Positions 9,351 through 18,223 are shown, counted from the stretch's first letter. The stretch: DNA of 55,859 nucleotides from ANME-2 cluster archaeon (GCA_014237145.1 JAAXOC010000077.1:1-55859), one strand, 5' to 3'. Numbers and translations: made by a program. The notes: a model not told the origin generated them from the sequence alone.

Positions 9351-9352
9351 GG

Positions 9353-10552
9353 CTATATCTCCTGCTCCCGACCTATATCCAGCAATTCATTAAAAGTGGT
9401 AAGCAATTCGTCCAGTTCAGTATCAGGCCCGCTCTCGCCGAATTTGTATTTGTAGAAGTCCTGGAATATTTCCACAGGGGTCCTGGTCTTAATATCCTCT
9501 GTGGATAAAATTTCACCACCTGCCCTGGGCAGTACTGACTCCACCACAAGCACCTTGCCGCCCTTTAGGGCGAATGCCTGGCGTATTTCATCTCCCACGC
9601 CAACGGCAGGGCCGTCCAGGAGTACTTTCGCCTCAATGTACCTGTCCTTCCAGTCCCCGAAATTGGCCAGTTGCGTCAGTTCGTCAGGAGTCCCATCCAC
9701 CCTTACCAGTTCCCTGAACACGGGCACAGTGACCTTTTCGATATTACACGCAACGTCAGTGCCGAGGTCGACCAGGAGGACTTTCTTGCCGTATTTCTTA
9801 TCATACTCTGCCTCCTTGAAACTGAGGGGCAGGGGCGAACCTGGATATACAATAGGACAGCCACCTCCCTTGATCTGCTGTTGCTTGTGCAGGTGCCCCA
9901 GTGCAATATAATCTACATCACCGGGAAGGTCATCGGTCCTGATCGGCGCAATACCGCCTATCTGCACCAGCCGCTCCGAGTCTCCGAATGTGCCGCCCTG
10001 GATGAAGTAGTGTCCCATAAACACTTTAATATCGGCATCCATTGCCGACAGGCATTCATCATATATCCTTTTCATAGCCTCCCGGTATCTCAGCGAGCGT
10101 TCTATTTCTGCTTCCAGCGGGATATGGGGCAGAATATCGCTTTCGTTCAGGTAGGGCACGGCGGCAAAGGCAGCAGTTTGGCCATTTGCGTCCAGGTGCA
10201 CTACGCAATCCTTTGCAGAATCACGGATGCCGCCCACGACATGCATGCGGGCCATCTTCAGGAATTGCCCTGGTGCGGCCAGCCTCACTGCTGAATCGTG
10301 GTTGCCTGCGATTATGACTGCATGGGTGCGGGTCTTCCCGTACAGGTCGAACAGGAACCGGTAGTACAGGTCAGTTGCCCGGGCAGGGGGCATTGATGAA
10401 TCAAAGACATCCCCTGAAACAAGCAGGACATCTACATCCCTGTTAATTATGATTTCCAGCAGCCAGTCCAGGAACCGGGTATGTTCATCCAGTCTGTCCT
10501 CTCCATAGATCTTTTTGCCTATATGCCAATCAGAAGTGTGAAGTATGCGCAT
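9353..10552 (-). CDS. sbcD: SbcD, Mre11-type nuclease subunit
   Basis: A 399-residue calcineurin-like phosphoesterase, the nuclease partner of SbcC. Metal-binding motifs in order: DWH (8-10), GDVFD (47-51), GNHD (83-86), GHYF (around 185) and GHLH (around 225). The C-terminal part should bind the base of the SbcC coiled coil. It is the first gene of a two-gene operon with sbcC. The role in hairpin cleavage is known for the family; nothing here looks defective. Confidence 0.95.
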   Translation of the reverse strand: MRILHTSDWHIGKKIYGEDRLDEHTRFLDWLLEIIINRDVDVLLVSGDVFDSSMPPARATDLYYRFLFDLYGKTRTHAVIIAGNHDSAVRLAAPGQFLKMARMHVVGGIRDSAKDCVVHLDANGQTAAFAAVPYLNESDILPHIPLEAEIERSLRYREAMKRIYDECLSAMDADIKVFMGHYFIQGGTFGDSERLVQIGGIAPIRTDDLPGDVDYIALGHLHKQQQIKGGGCPIVYPGSPLPLSFKEAEYDKKYGKKVLLVDLGTDVACNIEKVTVPVFRELVRVDGTPDELTQLANFGDWKDRYIEAKVLLDGPAVGVGDEIRQAFALKGGKVLVVESVLPRAGGEILSTEDIKTRTPVEIFQDFYKYKFGESGPDTELDELLTTFNELLDIGREQEI

Positions 10553-10729
10553 GGAACCAATTGAGTATGGACGGGATTGAATAAAAATTTTAGTAATTGA
10601 TTCCTGACCTAAGGTAATTTACAGGTCAGTCAGTAAAATCCTCACTACGTTCGCATTTTCTATGCCTGGAAGAAAGTATATACTGATATGTAAATAAAAA
10701 AAACTGTAGGGATTCTAACCCCTAAAATA

Positions 10730-10975
10730 TTATGCTAAAACTTCGATCGTTAGTGAATCTACCGGACAGTTCTTAGTGCATATGCCACATTTTATGCACA
10801 GGTCATCGTTTATGACAGCCTGCCCATTGTCCACAGCTATTGCCCTGGGCTCGGCATCCACATCAAAGTTTATGTCCTTCTCCTGCTTAAGGTTGGTAGG
10901 ACATACAGTTACACAGATTCCGCAGCCAATGCAATCCTCTTCTGAAAGTACAAGTCGTTTATCTTCTTTTGCCAT
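10730..10975 (-). CDS. 2[4Fe-4S] ferredoxin
   Basis: An 81-residue protein with two full cluster motifs, CIGCGICVTVCP and CIKCGICTKNCP, separated by a longer linker than in the shortest clostridial type. It would carry low-potential electrons in the cytoplasm. Neighbours are unrelated (sbcD behind, a MITE and artA ahead), so no partner enzyme can be named. The length between the clusters and the early stop indicate a free ferredoxin, not an enzyme subunit. Confidence 0.9.
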   Translation of the reverse strand: MAKEDKRLVLSEEDCIGCGICVTVCPTNLKQEKDINFDVDAEPRAIAVDNGQAVINDDLCIKCGICTKNCPVDSLTIEVLA

Positions 10976-11147
10976 TTGATTTCCCTCAATGATATGATGT
11001 ATACTTTGTATTGTTTGCTATAATAAGAACGTTTCGAAATATGTTCAGTGATGTTACTTAGCCATCCTGGCAGACTATAGTTCTCCGGCCACTTCAACGT
11101 TATCCTGGTTTATTTCGTATTATATGGCAAACCATGTCTGTTTTTTG

Positions 11148-11428
11148 GGTAGTGTCCTATATTTCATGAGACTTTTTATTATTTTCTTGACAATATTGAA
11201 AACCGCCGATTATGCAGAGGGACGCAGAGAAAAATAACAACTCCCTGCGATCCTCCGCGTCCCTTGCGGTTAATCTTTTTTGCCATGATCCATTGATTCA
11301 GAATAAATTAAAAAGTCTCCAATCTGAAAGGAGAAAACAAAATGCTTCACGCCGAATTAACAGATAAAATCATCAGTTCGTTTTTCAAATTCAATTAATA
11401 TATAGGTCACGATTTATAGGACACTACC
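11148..11428. mobile_element. MITE family D (8-bp target duplication)
   Basis: A 281-bp element with perfect 14-base inverted ends (ggtagtgtcctata) and an exact 8-bp direct repeat GTTTTTTG at 11140..11147 and 11429..11436. The interior carries a hairpin-forming inverted pair at about 11203..11275 (arms around cagagggacgcagag and ctccgcgtccc). It has no coding frame. It sits between the ferredoxin and artA, with the artA promoter region following. Confidence 0.85.
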
Positions 11429-11614
11429 GTTTTTTGTAACTTTCTACTACAGAGGTTATAGAGATGCCTTTTCCGGAGCCTTAGATCCTGCCTCTGTATC
11501 CCCGGTGACCTATGTGGCTGTGATCTATAGTTCTGGATTAATATATGCGGATTATACATGCGGAGTAGTATATAATATAAGATTATATACAGTAACAAAT
11601 CAGGGGCTTAAAGC

Positions 11615-12493
11615 ATGACAAATTACTTTCTATGGATGTCACTGGTATTCTTCCTACTTGCATCCATACTTCCATCACAACATAAACAGTACCGGATGCC
11701 CATTGGCGGCATAGGCTGGATATTTTTTGCCATATACTGGGCGCTGCAACCGCTATATTACATCAAGGAAGGGGATCTCTCAATGATACTGTTGACCCTG
11801 GTCGTGGCATTCATTTGCATTATCATAGCTCAACTGATGTTCGGTACATATCTGGATTCAAGAAAAGGCATACAAAACGATAATCCCACTGACAGGCAAA
11901 ATACCCTGACAGCTGTAACTACTATCACGGCAGTGGGATGCCTGTTCTATTTCCCCTTCGCTGAAATCGAATCGCTGAACCATTTACTGATATCAATAGT
12001 GACCTCTCAGACCTTCTGGCTCGCACAGATAGCAGGATTTCCTGTAGAAAGGCTTGACTGGAACATGATAATCCTTGAAGGATACAGGGTAGAGATCATA
12101 CTGGCGTGTACAGCCATTGAAAGCATAGCCCTGTTCTTCGGGATCATACTTGGCATAAAAGCAGAGAAAAAACGGATTTTCATGGCACTGATGGCTTCGA
12201 TCCCGGTAATATACATACTCAACCTCATAAGGAATGCATTTGTGATAGGAGCATATGGCTACAACTGGTTCGGGACCGGACCCATGACAGTAAATATCCT
12301 GGGCAATGAATTATTCCTGCATGATTCTGCCAGTTTCTATTTAGGGCATCACATTATTGCAAAAGCTGGCTCAGGGATCGCCCTATTCTTTATCGCCTAT
12401 GCAGTCCTGAAACTGCTGCCTGAACTCCTGGACCTTATCGATAATCTCTGGCAGCTGATAAGAGAGGACCTAAGGCTGATCAGGAGTGGTTAA
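11615..12493 (+). CDS. artA: Archaeosortase A-like membrane transpeptidase
   Basis: A 292-residue polytopic membrane protein. The exosortase/archaeosortase triad is visible: Cys165 in ACTAIES, Arg206 in LIRNAF and His245 or His246 in GHHIIAK. Archaeosortases remove C-terminal PGF-type tripartite signals from surface proteins and join the new end to a lipid. Downstream lie archaetidylserine decarboxylase and synthase, a linkage also known in haloarchaea, where the lipid enzymes are required for ArtA substrate processing. Possible substrates in the window are the cohesin-like protein at 55057 and a decayed tail at 17581. Confidence 0.88.
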   Translation: MTNYFLWMSLVFFLLASILPSQHKQYRMPIGGIGWIFFAIYWALQPLYYIKEGDLSMILLTLVVAFICIIIAQLMFGTYLDSRKGIQNDNPTDRQNTLTAVTTITAVGCLFYFPFAEIESLNHLLISIVTSQTFWLAQIAGFPVERLDWNMIILEGYRVEIILACTAIESIALFFGIILGIKAEKKRIFMALMASIPVIYILNLIRNAFVIGAYGYNWFGTGPMTVNILGNELFLHDSASFYLGHHIIAKAGSGIALFFIAYAVLKLLPELLDLIDNLWQLIREDLRLIRSG

Positions 12494-12546
12494 TCATTCT
12501 GGCCCGAAATACCGAAACCCTGGTCAGGGGCCTACTCGCAGTTGCA

Positions 12547-13143
12547 GTGACACTGGCAGTGGCTGCTTATTTATTGAATTCGTCACTACTGGCAAAGGAG
12601 TCCGCACTTGTTTTTATACTGGATATTTTTTTCATCTGGTTCTTCAGGGATCCTGAACGTACAGTAGAAGGACCAAAGGATGTAATTTTATCTCCTGCTG
12701 ACGGTAAAATTGTGGATATCAGGGATAACACGGCATGTATCTTTATGAACATATACAATGTGCATGTCAACAGGGCCCCTATCAGTGGAAAGATCGTGAA
12801 GATGAAACATAAGGATGGTGGATACCTGCCTGCCTTTTTCAAGGATTCGCACAGGAATGAACGCAACCTGATTTGTATTGAGTCGGATTACGGACTTGTC
12901 AGGATGGTGCAGATAGCAGGTACTGTGACCCGCAGGATCGACACGTACTTTAATGTAGGTGACAGTGTAGTCAGGGGTGAGCGTATCGGCATGATACGGT
13001 TCGGAAGCCGGGTGGATATCACACCCCCTAACGGATATACGCTGATTGTCAATAAAGGTGACAGGGTAAAAGCTGCCGAATCTGCCATAGCAATAAGAAA
13101 CACGACTGGTCAAAACGATTCCGGTCATTTTGCAGGTGGATGA
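12547..13143 (+). CDS. asd: Archaetidylserine decarboxylase (PSD-A type)
   Basis: The enzyme decarboxylates archaetidylserine to archaetidylethanolamine at the membrane. SPADGKI, FMNIYNVHVNRAP and the self-cleavage site RFGSR (Ser at about residue 154, which becomes the pyruvoyl group) identify the short PSD-A class. The first residues form a membrane segment. I give the GTG at 12547 as start, but the frame is open back to about 12493 and a rare ATT or CTG start giving a longer N-terminus is possible. It lies between artA and the synthase gene. Confidence 0.88.
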   Translation: MTLAVAAYLLNSSLLAKESALVFILDIFFIWFFRDPERTVEGPKDVILSPADGKIVDIRDNTACIFMNIYNVHVNRAPISGKIVKMKHKDGGYLPAFFKDSHRNERNLICIESDYGLVRMVQIAGTVTRRIDTYFNVGDSVVRGERIGMIRFGSRVDITPPNGYTLIVNKGDRVKAAESAIAIRNTTGQNDSGHFAGG

Positions 13144-13144
13144 A

Positions 13145-13834
13145 ATGAACGAAAGCATTTACCGATTGATCAAACTGCCTGACCTGGTGACACTATTAAA
13201 TGCACTCCTTGGTTTTACTGCCGTCCTGATGATGGTGCAGTCCCCTTTAAACGCCTACCACGCCTCGATCCTAATCCTACTGGCGGTTATTGCAGATGGT
13301 TTGGACGGTGCTATTGCAAGGTCCATGGAATATGGTGTGCTCGGGGAAAATCTTGATTCCCTTGCCGATGTGATCTCGTTCGGACTGGCACCTGCGGTTA
13401 TCGCATATGCCATTCTGGCACCCCAGTACCACAATCTGATATGTGTGGTCGGAGGGGCGTTTTTGGCATGCGGTATACTGAGACTTGCCCGTTTCAATGC
13501 CATCAGTGCAATGGACGGATTTGTGGGTCTTCCTATCACTACTTCCGGCCTGGCCGTGGCATTGTATGTGCTGGTGTTTTATAATGTGGGGTGGCAGTTC
13601 TTTTCTTATGGCCTGATGGCTGCAATGTCAATATTAGCAATACTTATGATCAGCAGGGTATATTACCCAAAGATCAGGAATATGAAATATCTTGGATTGG
13701 CAGCTGTCCTGATGATAATTGTAGTACTGTTGTTTTATCTTGGCAATACCGCCGGGGTCAGGGTGGCGGCAGGGGCAAACCTTGTAGTTATCGGATCGTA
13801 TCTTCTCAGTCCATTGTTTAAAATGGGGAAATAA
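13145..13834 (+). CDS. pssA: Archaetidylserine synthase (CDP-alcohol phosphatidyltransferase)
   Basis: An integral membrane enzyme that moves serine onto CDP-archaeol. The CDP-alcohol phosphatidyltransferase motif is complete: DGLDGAIARS, then GENLDSLADV, giving the D-x2-DG-x2-AR-x8-G-x3-D-x3-D pattern around residues 53-80. Several hydrophobic helices follow. I choose ATG 13145, preceded by aggtgg and one base after the stop codon of the decarboxylase gene. It acts directly before the decarboxylase in the same pathway. Confidence 0.9.
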   Translation: MNESIYRLIKLPDLVTLLNALLGFTAVLMMVQSPLNAYHASILILLAVIADGLDGAIARSMEYGVLGENLDSLADVISFGLAPAVIAYAILAPQYHNLICVVGGAFLACGILRLARFNAISAMDGFVGLPITTSGLAVALYVLVFYNVGWQFFSYGLMAAMSILAILMISRVYYPKIRNMKYLGLAAVLMIIVVLLFYLGNTAGVRVAAGANLVVIGSYLLSPLFKMGK

Positions 13835-13865
13835 AGCCGCTTTTTGACAGCCAGACCATTGCTGA

Positions 13866-13974
13866 TTACTTGATAGCTTTCAATATCTCTGCATACAACT
13901 CTGTTGAGCACGGCCAGCCTTTGTGTATCATTTCATCCAATATATCAAAGGATTCTTTTTTTGTCCGAACTTGT
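13866..13974 (-). pseudogene. C-terminal remnant of a PIN-type (DUF3368-like) toxin
   Basis: On the minus strand one frame reads KKESFDILDEMIHKGWPCST then ELYAEILKAIK before a TAA at 13866..13868. This resembles the end of DUF3368 VapC-like proteins, which close with a Leu-Asp-Glu helix and ELY.EIL. A TGA blocks the frame about 35 codons upstream and no PIN catalytic Asp is present. The call rests on a short match and is tentative. Confidence 0.4.
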
Positions 13975-14040
13975 GGATTGCTGGACGGCCTTCATACTTA
14001 ATAGAAAGTCCTGAATTCATTAATTAATTTATCGAATAAT

Positions 14041-14283
14041 TTACTGGAATATCGCAGTCAATATTTTCATTATCAGGTACGATGTAACAATCATCACAAT
14101 AAAAAACAGTGCAAAAAAAAGGAGGTTCATGTAAACAACATCATCACTTGAGCCTGCATTTACAATGTGTCCACCGGCACAGCCGGTTGAATTACAATTG
14201 CCACAGCCTGTGCTGCAACTTGAATTATCAACAGAATTTTCGTCCATCAATGGTATCGTCTTAATATCACTCGACATGTTCAC
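14041..14283 (-). CDS. Small Cys-rich single-span membrane protein
   Basis: Eighty residues; I do not recognise the family. The N-terminal half carries five cysteines in a compact block, CSTGCGNCNSTGCAGG (about residues 23-38), resembling a metal or cluster site. The C-terminal 30 residues are one hydrophobic helix (YMNLLFFALFFIVMIVTSYL). There is no signal peptide before the Cys block. No operon partner is evident. It could be a small redox or metal-handling membrane protein, but nothing beyond composition supports that. Confidence 0.6.
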   Translation of the reverse strand: MNMSSDIKTIPLMDENSVDNSSCSTGCGNCNSTGCAGGHIVNAGSSDDVVYMNLLFFALFFIVMIVTSYLIMKILTAIFQ

Positions 14284-14368
14284 TTCTACTTCCTTTAACT
14301 ATATGTATGGTGTTTCCCCGATATATGTGATTGTATTTAGTGGTTTTATCGTATCCACTTCAAATCCA

Positions 14369-14415
14369 AGAGGCTTTCTAACAACAATACTGATAATAAT
14401 TCTGAGACAGCCTCT
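14369..14415. repeat. Short inverted repeat of the AGAGGCTGTCT type
   Basis: A 47-bp palindromic segment: agaggctttctaacaa at the left and agacagcctct at the right. The ends match the IS-end-like sequence seen at 3069 and 4257, so it is probably a collapsed insertion sequence. It lies between the Cys-rich protein gene and an hsdM remnant. Confidence 0.5.
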
Positions 14416-14538
14416 ATACCTATTGAAATTGTTAAAAACGGGGTCAGGTAGAAACTATATGAAGCTTTTTAATTCATTATAAACGATATCTACTTTGTTC
14501 CACCATTATAAAAATACATCATGTAAGAGGAATAAATA

Positions 14539-14688
14539 TTGGACACTAAAAAAATCACGCTCTCCCAACTCGAAAACTTCCTCTTTAAGTCCGCCGATAT
14601 TCTGCGTGGTAAAAGTAAACGAACCAAAAACCTGAAGACGCTAGATGGGTTTTTGTGTATATTGGGGTACATGGGAAGGGAATCATGA
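14539..14688 (+). pseudogene. N-terminal remnant of type I methyltransferase HsdM
   Basis: A 49-codon frame opens at TTG 14539, eight bases after a gagg ribosome site, and reads KKITLSQLENFLFKSADILR. This is the characteristic N-terminus of HsdM subunits. After RGK the sequence diverges from the family and ends at TGA. No methylase motif is present. With the hsdS, hsdR and Bro-N pieces around 21000-22950 it suggests that a type I restriction locus once stood in this region. Confidence 0.68.
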
Positions 14689-14892
14689 GACAAGTTTTAC
14701 TTGAACGCTGCCGGAAGGCAGTTCTGAGGTCACCCGAGTTTCGTGTGGATTCCGGCTTTTTTGAATAGTCCCAGTAAATAATAAAAAGTCTCATTTACTC
14801 AATAGGTAGATTTAGATAGTATGTTATACAACAATTTATTGTAATTCACTGTAATTATAATTGCGTGGCAGGAATTGCAGAAAGTATAGGAT

Positions 14893-15111
14893 GTGTTTAA
14901 AATAAGAATTAGTGCAAGAAATAAGATCGAAGGCGTTGTAACGAAAATAGAGAATGGTACAGTTGCTTCCACTGTAAAAATTGAAATCTCCAAGTCTGCG
15001 AATCTAACCTCGATGATAACTAAAGAGGCGGTAGAAGAGCTTAATCTAAAAGAAGGCGATAAAGTAGAAGCCGTGATCAAAGCAACAGAGATACTGATAT
15101 CAAAGGAATAA
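14893..15111 (+). CDS. mop: Mop-family molybdate/tungstate-binding protein
   Basis: A 72-residue single Mop (TOBE) domain starting at GTG. SARNKIEGVVTKIENG, VKIEI and a C-terminal GDKVEAVIKATEILI fit the molybdopterin-binding Mop family, which oligomerises and stores or buffers molybdate or tungstate oxyanions in the cytoplasm. No transporter gene is adjacent. An inverted repeat with T-runs follows at 15116. Confidence 0.88.
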   Translation: MFKIRISARNKIEGVVTKIENGTVASTVKIEISKSANLTSMITKEAVEELNLKEGDKVEAVIKATEILISKE

Positions 15112-15115
15112 AATA

Positions 15116-15172
15116 TTCCAATCAAACTTTTTTTTGCAGTTTTTTTTCTAATTACTCAAACTTGATTGGGAA
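15116..15172 (+). terminator. Inverted repeat with T-tracts after mop
   Basis: Five bases past the mop stop codon, ttccaatcaa and ttgattgggaa can pair over a loop of about 36 bases containing two T8 runs. Archaeal termination commonly uses T-tracts, so this is a reasonable terminator. It could instead be a worn inverted end of the neighbouring insertion sequence. Confidence 0.35.
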
Positions 15173-15249
15173 ATCGATAGCTTACTGATTAATCTTTTCA
15201 TAGGGACTATAGTAATTGATTCGGATACTACCGGTTTCTAGTGTATCTT

Positions 15250-15830
15250 TGCAAATGGCTCTTCGCTAATTCATGTGGGTAACTGGAAATTCAATTGTCC
15301 CAATCGAAGATAGATCATAGTAATGAAATTCTGAACATTTCGATAACCACGAGCACTTCTTTTTATAAACTCCCAAATGACCGATAGGTCTCTACACTTG
15401 CCGTAATTTGCTTCATTCATTAATCTCCCTCCTCATTTACCATCTTCATTGCATGAAATTTATTAAAATTGATTGCTGCATTAAGAAATTCAGCATGAAT
15501 ACCACTTATAAAAGCAGGGGACATATCACAACAGACAGAGTGAATATTCTCATGATTTCCACTGTGTGTTTTGTAATCTTTTTTGAAGATAGAAACAGTA
15601 TTAGAGTCTTTTACTTCACAAACATGAATTACTTTAGATGTGTCGAAATCCACTTCAAGTGTAACATATTTGTGCCCTTTGGCACACGAAGTCTCATCAA
15701 TTCCAATTACAGCCCCATCCACACCACGCTCGGACTTAAAGTCCGAGGCATCCACGAGTGTCTGTTGAGTAGTTTTCAGTTTTAAATTATAAAATGCACA
15801 GTGGAAGTTATCCCTGCAAATGTGCGTCAA
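15250..15830 (-). pseudogene. ISL3-family transposase remnant
   Basis: The open part (15830 to 15420) contains VIGIDETSCAKGHKYVTL and SVCCDMSPAFISGIHAEFLN, then FNKFHAMKMVNE, the DDE core region of ISL3 transposases. After a stop at 15420 the minus strand continues out of phase with GKCRDLSVIWEFIKRSARGYR, which belongs to the C-terminal part. Sequence for the zinc-finger N-terminus is missing. The element is inactive. It abuts the 3' end of the DUF362 gene. Confidence 0.82.
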
Positions 15831-15835
15831 CAGCT

Positions 15836-17056
15836 CTACTCAATCAGATTGTCGGGGCTTTCTTCAAGTTCGTTTTTGGAAATCATTTCCAGGATTTGAG
15901 TCGCCACAGGCGGACATCCCGGTACAAAAACACCCTGCTTTTTATATTGAGCAGTGCAGTTACCGATGCAGAGCGTACCGCAAGGGATAGATAGATGTCC
16001 CTTCCCGATTGCAATGGTGACATTCTCCTGTCCGGTGAAGGAGTCGAAGACCTGACTCCTATACCGTTTCAATAACATAAAAACTGTGGACTGGCAGGCA
16101 CTGCATGACATTTCATCAAGAATGGTGATACCCGGGAACTGTATAGATAAGTTGTCGGGAGGGGGCTCAAAAGGAGAGATAAAATCATGCCACCTAGCAG
16201 GACTCACCTGTATTCTTGAGATATCGATCACGCCATATCCTCGTTGGGCGCAAATACGCAGGTGTGGCACATCTTCTGCATTCAGCCCCATGAGCGAGCA
16301 GGCAACGGCGTCCACTGCCAAAGGATCAATCCCTGCCAAAACAAGATCAAGTTTCTTAGCCTGTCCAGCGCTTGGACCCAGCCCTTCCATTCCAGTAGCG
16401 CCATCAATAATCGATAGATGCGGACGAAGAACCGATGCAGTATCAGCAATGGCGATATTAAGCGGTTTGTCGTTCAAATCCTTAATTGGAGGTAGCATGT
16501 GAAGATCAACCTTTGTACGTCGCCATAGACATCCTTTCATATTTTTCACCGCCAGCGTGACAACTGTGTGCATGTGGGTCTTCATGACCGGTATTGAAAC
16601 GACAACGTCGTACTCTAGCACTTCAGGACACACCTTAAGCGACTGTAATGCAACGCCATCTTCGATAATCACATGAATGGGCTGCCGGGCATCCATATCA
16701 ATCAAAGGACAGTTGCGCTCACGGGCCACTGACGCAATACCCGTTGCTTCGAATGCCTCCATTGTTTTGACGCCTGTTATAGGACTCTCGCCAACCGCAA
16801 CGCTTGCTTCTGCCTCGAGAAATGCATCAATTGCTGCAGCCACAACCTGGGGGTTGGTGGTAATCCCCGAATCGGCAGTAGCAATTCGCCCTGCATTTGG
16901 CTTTAAAAGAACACGCTTGCCTTTGACTACAGCAAGGTTGATTTGTGAAAGAACTTGTCTCGTGTTATCATATGCACCTTCTCCCGTAGCGACATGGACA
17001 TAAGGATGAGACATGTCATCGATAAAAGGATTTGGTTGCAGTGATCTCATATTCAT
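15836..17056 (-). CDS. DUF362 domain protein with C-terminal Cys cluster
   Basis: A 406-residue protein. DUF362 features are clear: VLLKPNAGR, SGITTNPQVV, VVVSIPVMKTHMHTVVTLAVKNMKG, and an ACSLMGL segment. The C-terminal 100 residues hold Cys-rich motifs (CSACQ, CGTLCIGNC, GCPP) that could carry a cluster or metal. The function of DUF362 is not established; many members are linked to iron-sulfur proteins. I keep the start at 17056 because its ATG overlaps the stop of a small upstream frame by ATGA. It is complete and ends six bases from the ISL3 remnant. Confidence 0.82.
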   Translation of the reverse strand: MNMRSLQPNPFIDDMSHPYVHVATGEGAYDNTRQVLSQINLAVVKGKRVLLKPNAGRIATADSGITTNPQVVAAAIDAFLEAEASVAVGESPITGVKTMEAFEATGIASVARERNCPLIDMDARQPIHVIIEDGVALQSLKVCPEVLEYDVVVSIPVMKTHMHTVVTLAVKNMKGCLWRRTKVDLHMLPPIKDLNDKPLNIAIADTASVLRPHLSIIDGATGMEGLGPSAGQAKKLDLVLAGIDPLAVDAVACSLMGLNAEDVPHLRICAQRGYGVIDISRIQVSPARWHDFISPFEPPPDNLSIQFPGITILDEMSCSACQSTVFMLLKRYRSQVFDSFTGQENVTIAIGKGHLSIPCGTLCIGNCTAQYKKQGVFVPGCPPVATQILEMISKNELEESPDNLIE

Positions 17057-17199
17057 CTCATCAACACTCCTCGATCGTTTCCAGCGTCTGCCAGATATGG
17101 TATTTCAAATGCAGAAAGTATATTGCTCAGCATTCCGGGCATGTCAGCACTTCCTGCGATAAGATGTGTTGCCTTATATTTATGTGCTGGGTCATGCAT
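17053..17199 (-). CDS. Possible small protein coupled to the DUF362 gene
   Basis: A 48-codon frame starting at ATG 17199 reads HKYKATHLIAGSADMPGMLS and ends GVLMR; its TGA overlaps the DUF362 start codon. An AT-rich TATA-like stretch (aaattatatttatt) lies about 20-35 bases upstream. The same frame continues upstream past one TAA (17233..17235) to an ATG at 17346 with a GGAGG site (TANAICAARKYGDVDHAENV), so the whole may be one decayed 97-codon gene. I recognise no family. Confidence 0.38.
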   Translation of the reverse strand: MHDPAHKYKATHLIAGSADMPGMLSNILSAFEIPYLADAGNDRGVLMR

Positions 17200-17580
17200 A
17201 GTAGGATCGAGTGTTATGGTAATAAATATAATTTATATGACAAGAAAACTCTCACACTGATTCTGTGTGACGAATTGGGCATACACATTTTCTGCATGAT
17301 CCACATCGCCATACTTTCTGGCGGCACAGATCGCGTTTGCTGTCATATCAAATCCTCCATATCATGGTATCCAACGAAGCACATACAGGTAATACTGTGC
17401 TGCCAGATAAAGGTACACCGTTCATCTTCTTCCCGTCCCCTTTCTGTTCAGGCTGATGATGGGGATTATATCAGCGGATTATAAGTCAACGATCCCGGAC
17501 GTCGCTTCGCTCTGTCCCAGGCTTCTCATTGATGCTCGGGGATAATATTTTTCTTGATTCAATATATACCACTTGTTACA

Positions 17581-17700
17581 TTATCGCCTTCTTCTAATTA
17601 AAAGTGCAATTGCTAATAAACCAGTAATAGAAAAAACTCCTTCAAATCCTGCGATTCCTTTTCTTCTTTATTTGGTATTTCTGGACTTGATGCTAAGGAA
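17581..17700 (-). pseudogene. Orphan PGF-type C-terminal sorting tail
   Basis: The minus strand reads GFEGVFSITGLLAIALLIRR, followed by RR and TAA at 17581..17583. A Gly-Phe-Glu turn, one hydrophobic helix and a terminal Arg cluster match the PGF-CTERM kind of archaeosortase signal. Upstream, SSPEIPNKEE lies in another frame, so a one-base shift separates linker and tail. No protein body remains. Beyond it 17347..17580 shows nothing I can support. Confidence 0.5.
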
Positions 17701-17725
17701 AGTGTTCCAAATATAAATCTTTGGT

Positions 17726-18223
17726 CTAACGCACTTTTTCCATTATCTCCTTTGTGAACAATTGCGCACTCTCAATTTCATTAGCATCAGGATGACCTAA
17801 CGTCATTTCACGCATCGCCCCAAACTTCTGCATTTTTGGGTCAGGATGCTTTAACAATTTTTGTGCCAGGCTTTCATCAAGTTCTCCCTGGCAGTCAAAT
17901 GTACCTAATAGGTTCGCTTCACATGCGGGTTCATTGCATTTTACAAGGATTCCTTCAAGCATTTCCATACTCTGAGGCATTGCATGTGTTATGAAAAGAG
18001 CGAGGTTCTTACCTTGAGCATATTTGTCTAAGAATTCCTTCACGTCTTCAGGTGGTCCGAATCCATGAACCGGGAAGCCAACGAATGCAACATCGTAGCC
18101 TTCGAGATTTTCAACCTCTTCAAGTTCTTTGATTTCTTTTTCTTCTTGAATCTCCTTAAAAATAGCTTCAGCTACCTTTTTAGTATTTCCTGTAACAGAC
18201 ATATAAGCAACTAGGACTTTCAT
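17726..18223 (-). CDS. Flavodoxin-family protein
   Basis: A 165-residue flavodoxin-like protein. The phosphate-binding loop for FMN is SVTGNTKK (residues 9-16), followed by YDVAFVGFPVHGFGPP and a third loop at FITHAM. The C-terminal third (GELDESLAQKLL and later) is longer than in small flavodoxins and is typical of archaeal flavodoxin-like proteins of unknown partner. It would bind FMN and carry electrons or act on a quinone or other substrate. MITE B copy 2 sits 154 bp upstream of the start. Confidence 0.87.
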   Translation of the reverse strand: MKVLVAYMSVTGNTKKVAEAIFKEIQEEKEIKELEEVENLEGYDVAFVGFPVHGFGPPEDVKEFLDKYAQGKNLALFITHAMPQSMEMLEGILVKCNEPACEANLLGTFDCQGELDESLAQKLLKHPDPKMQKFGAMREMTLGHPDANEIESAQLFTKEIMEKVR

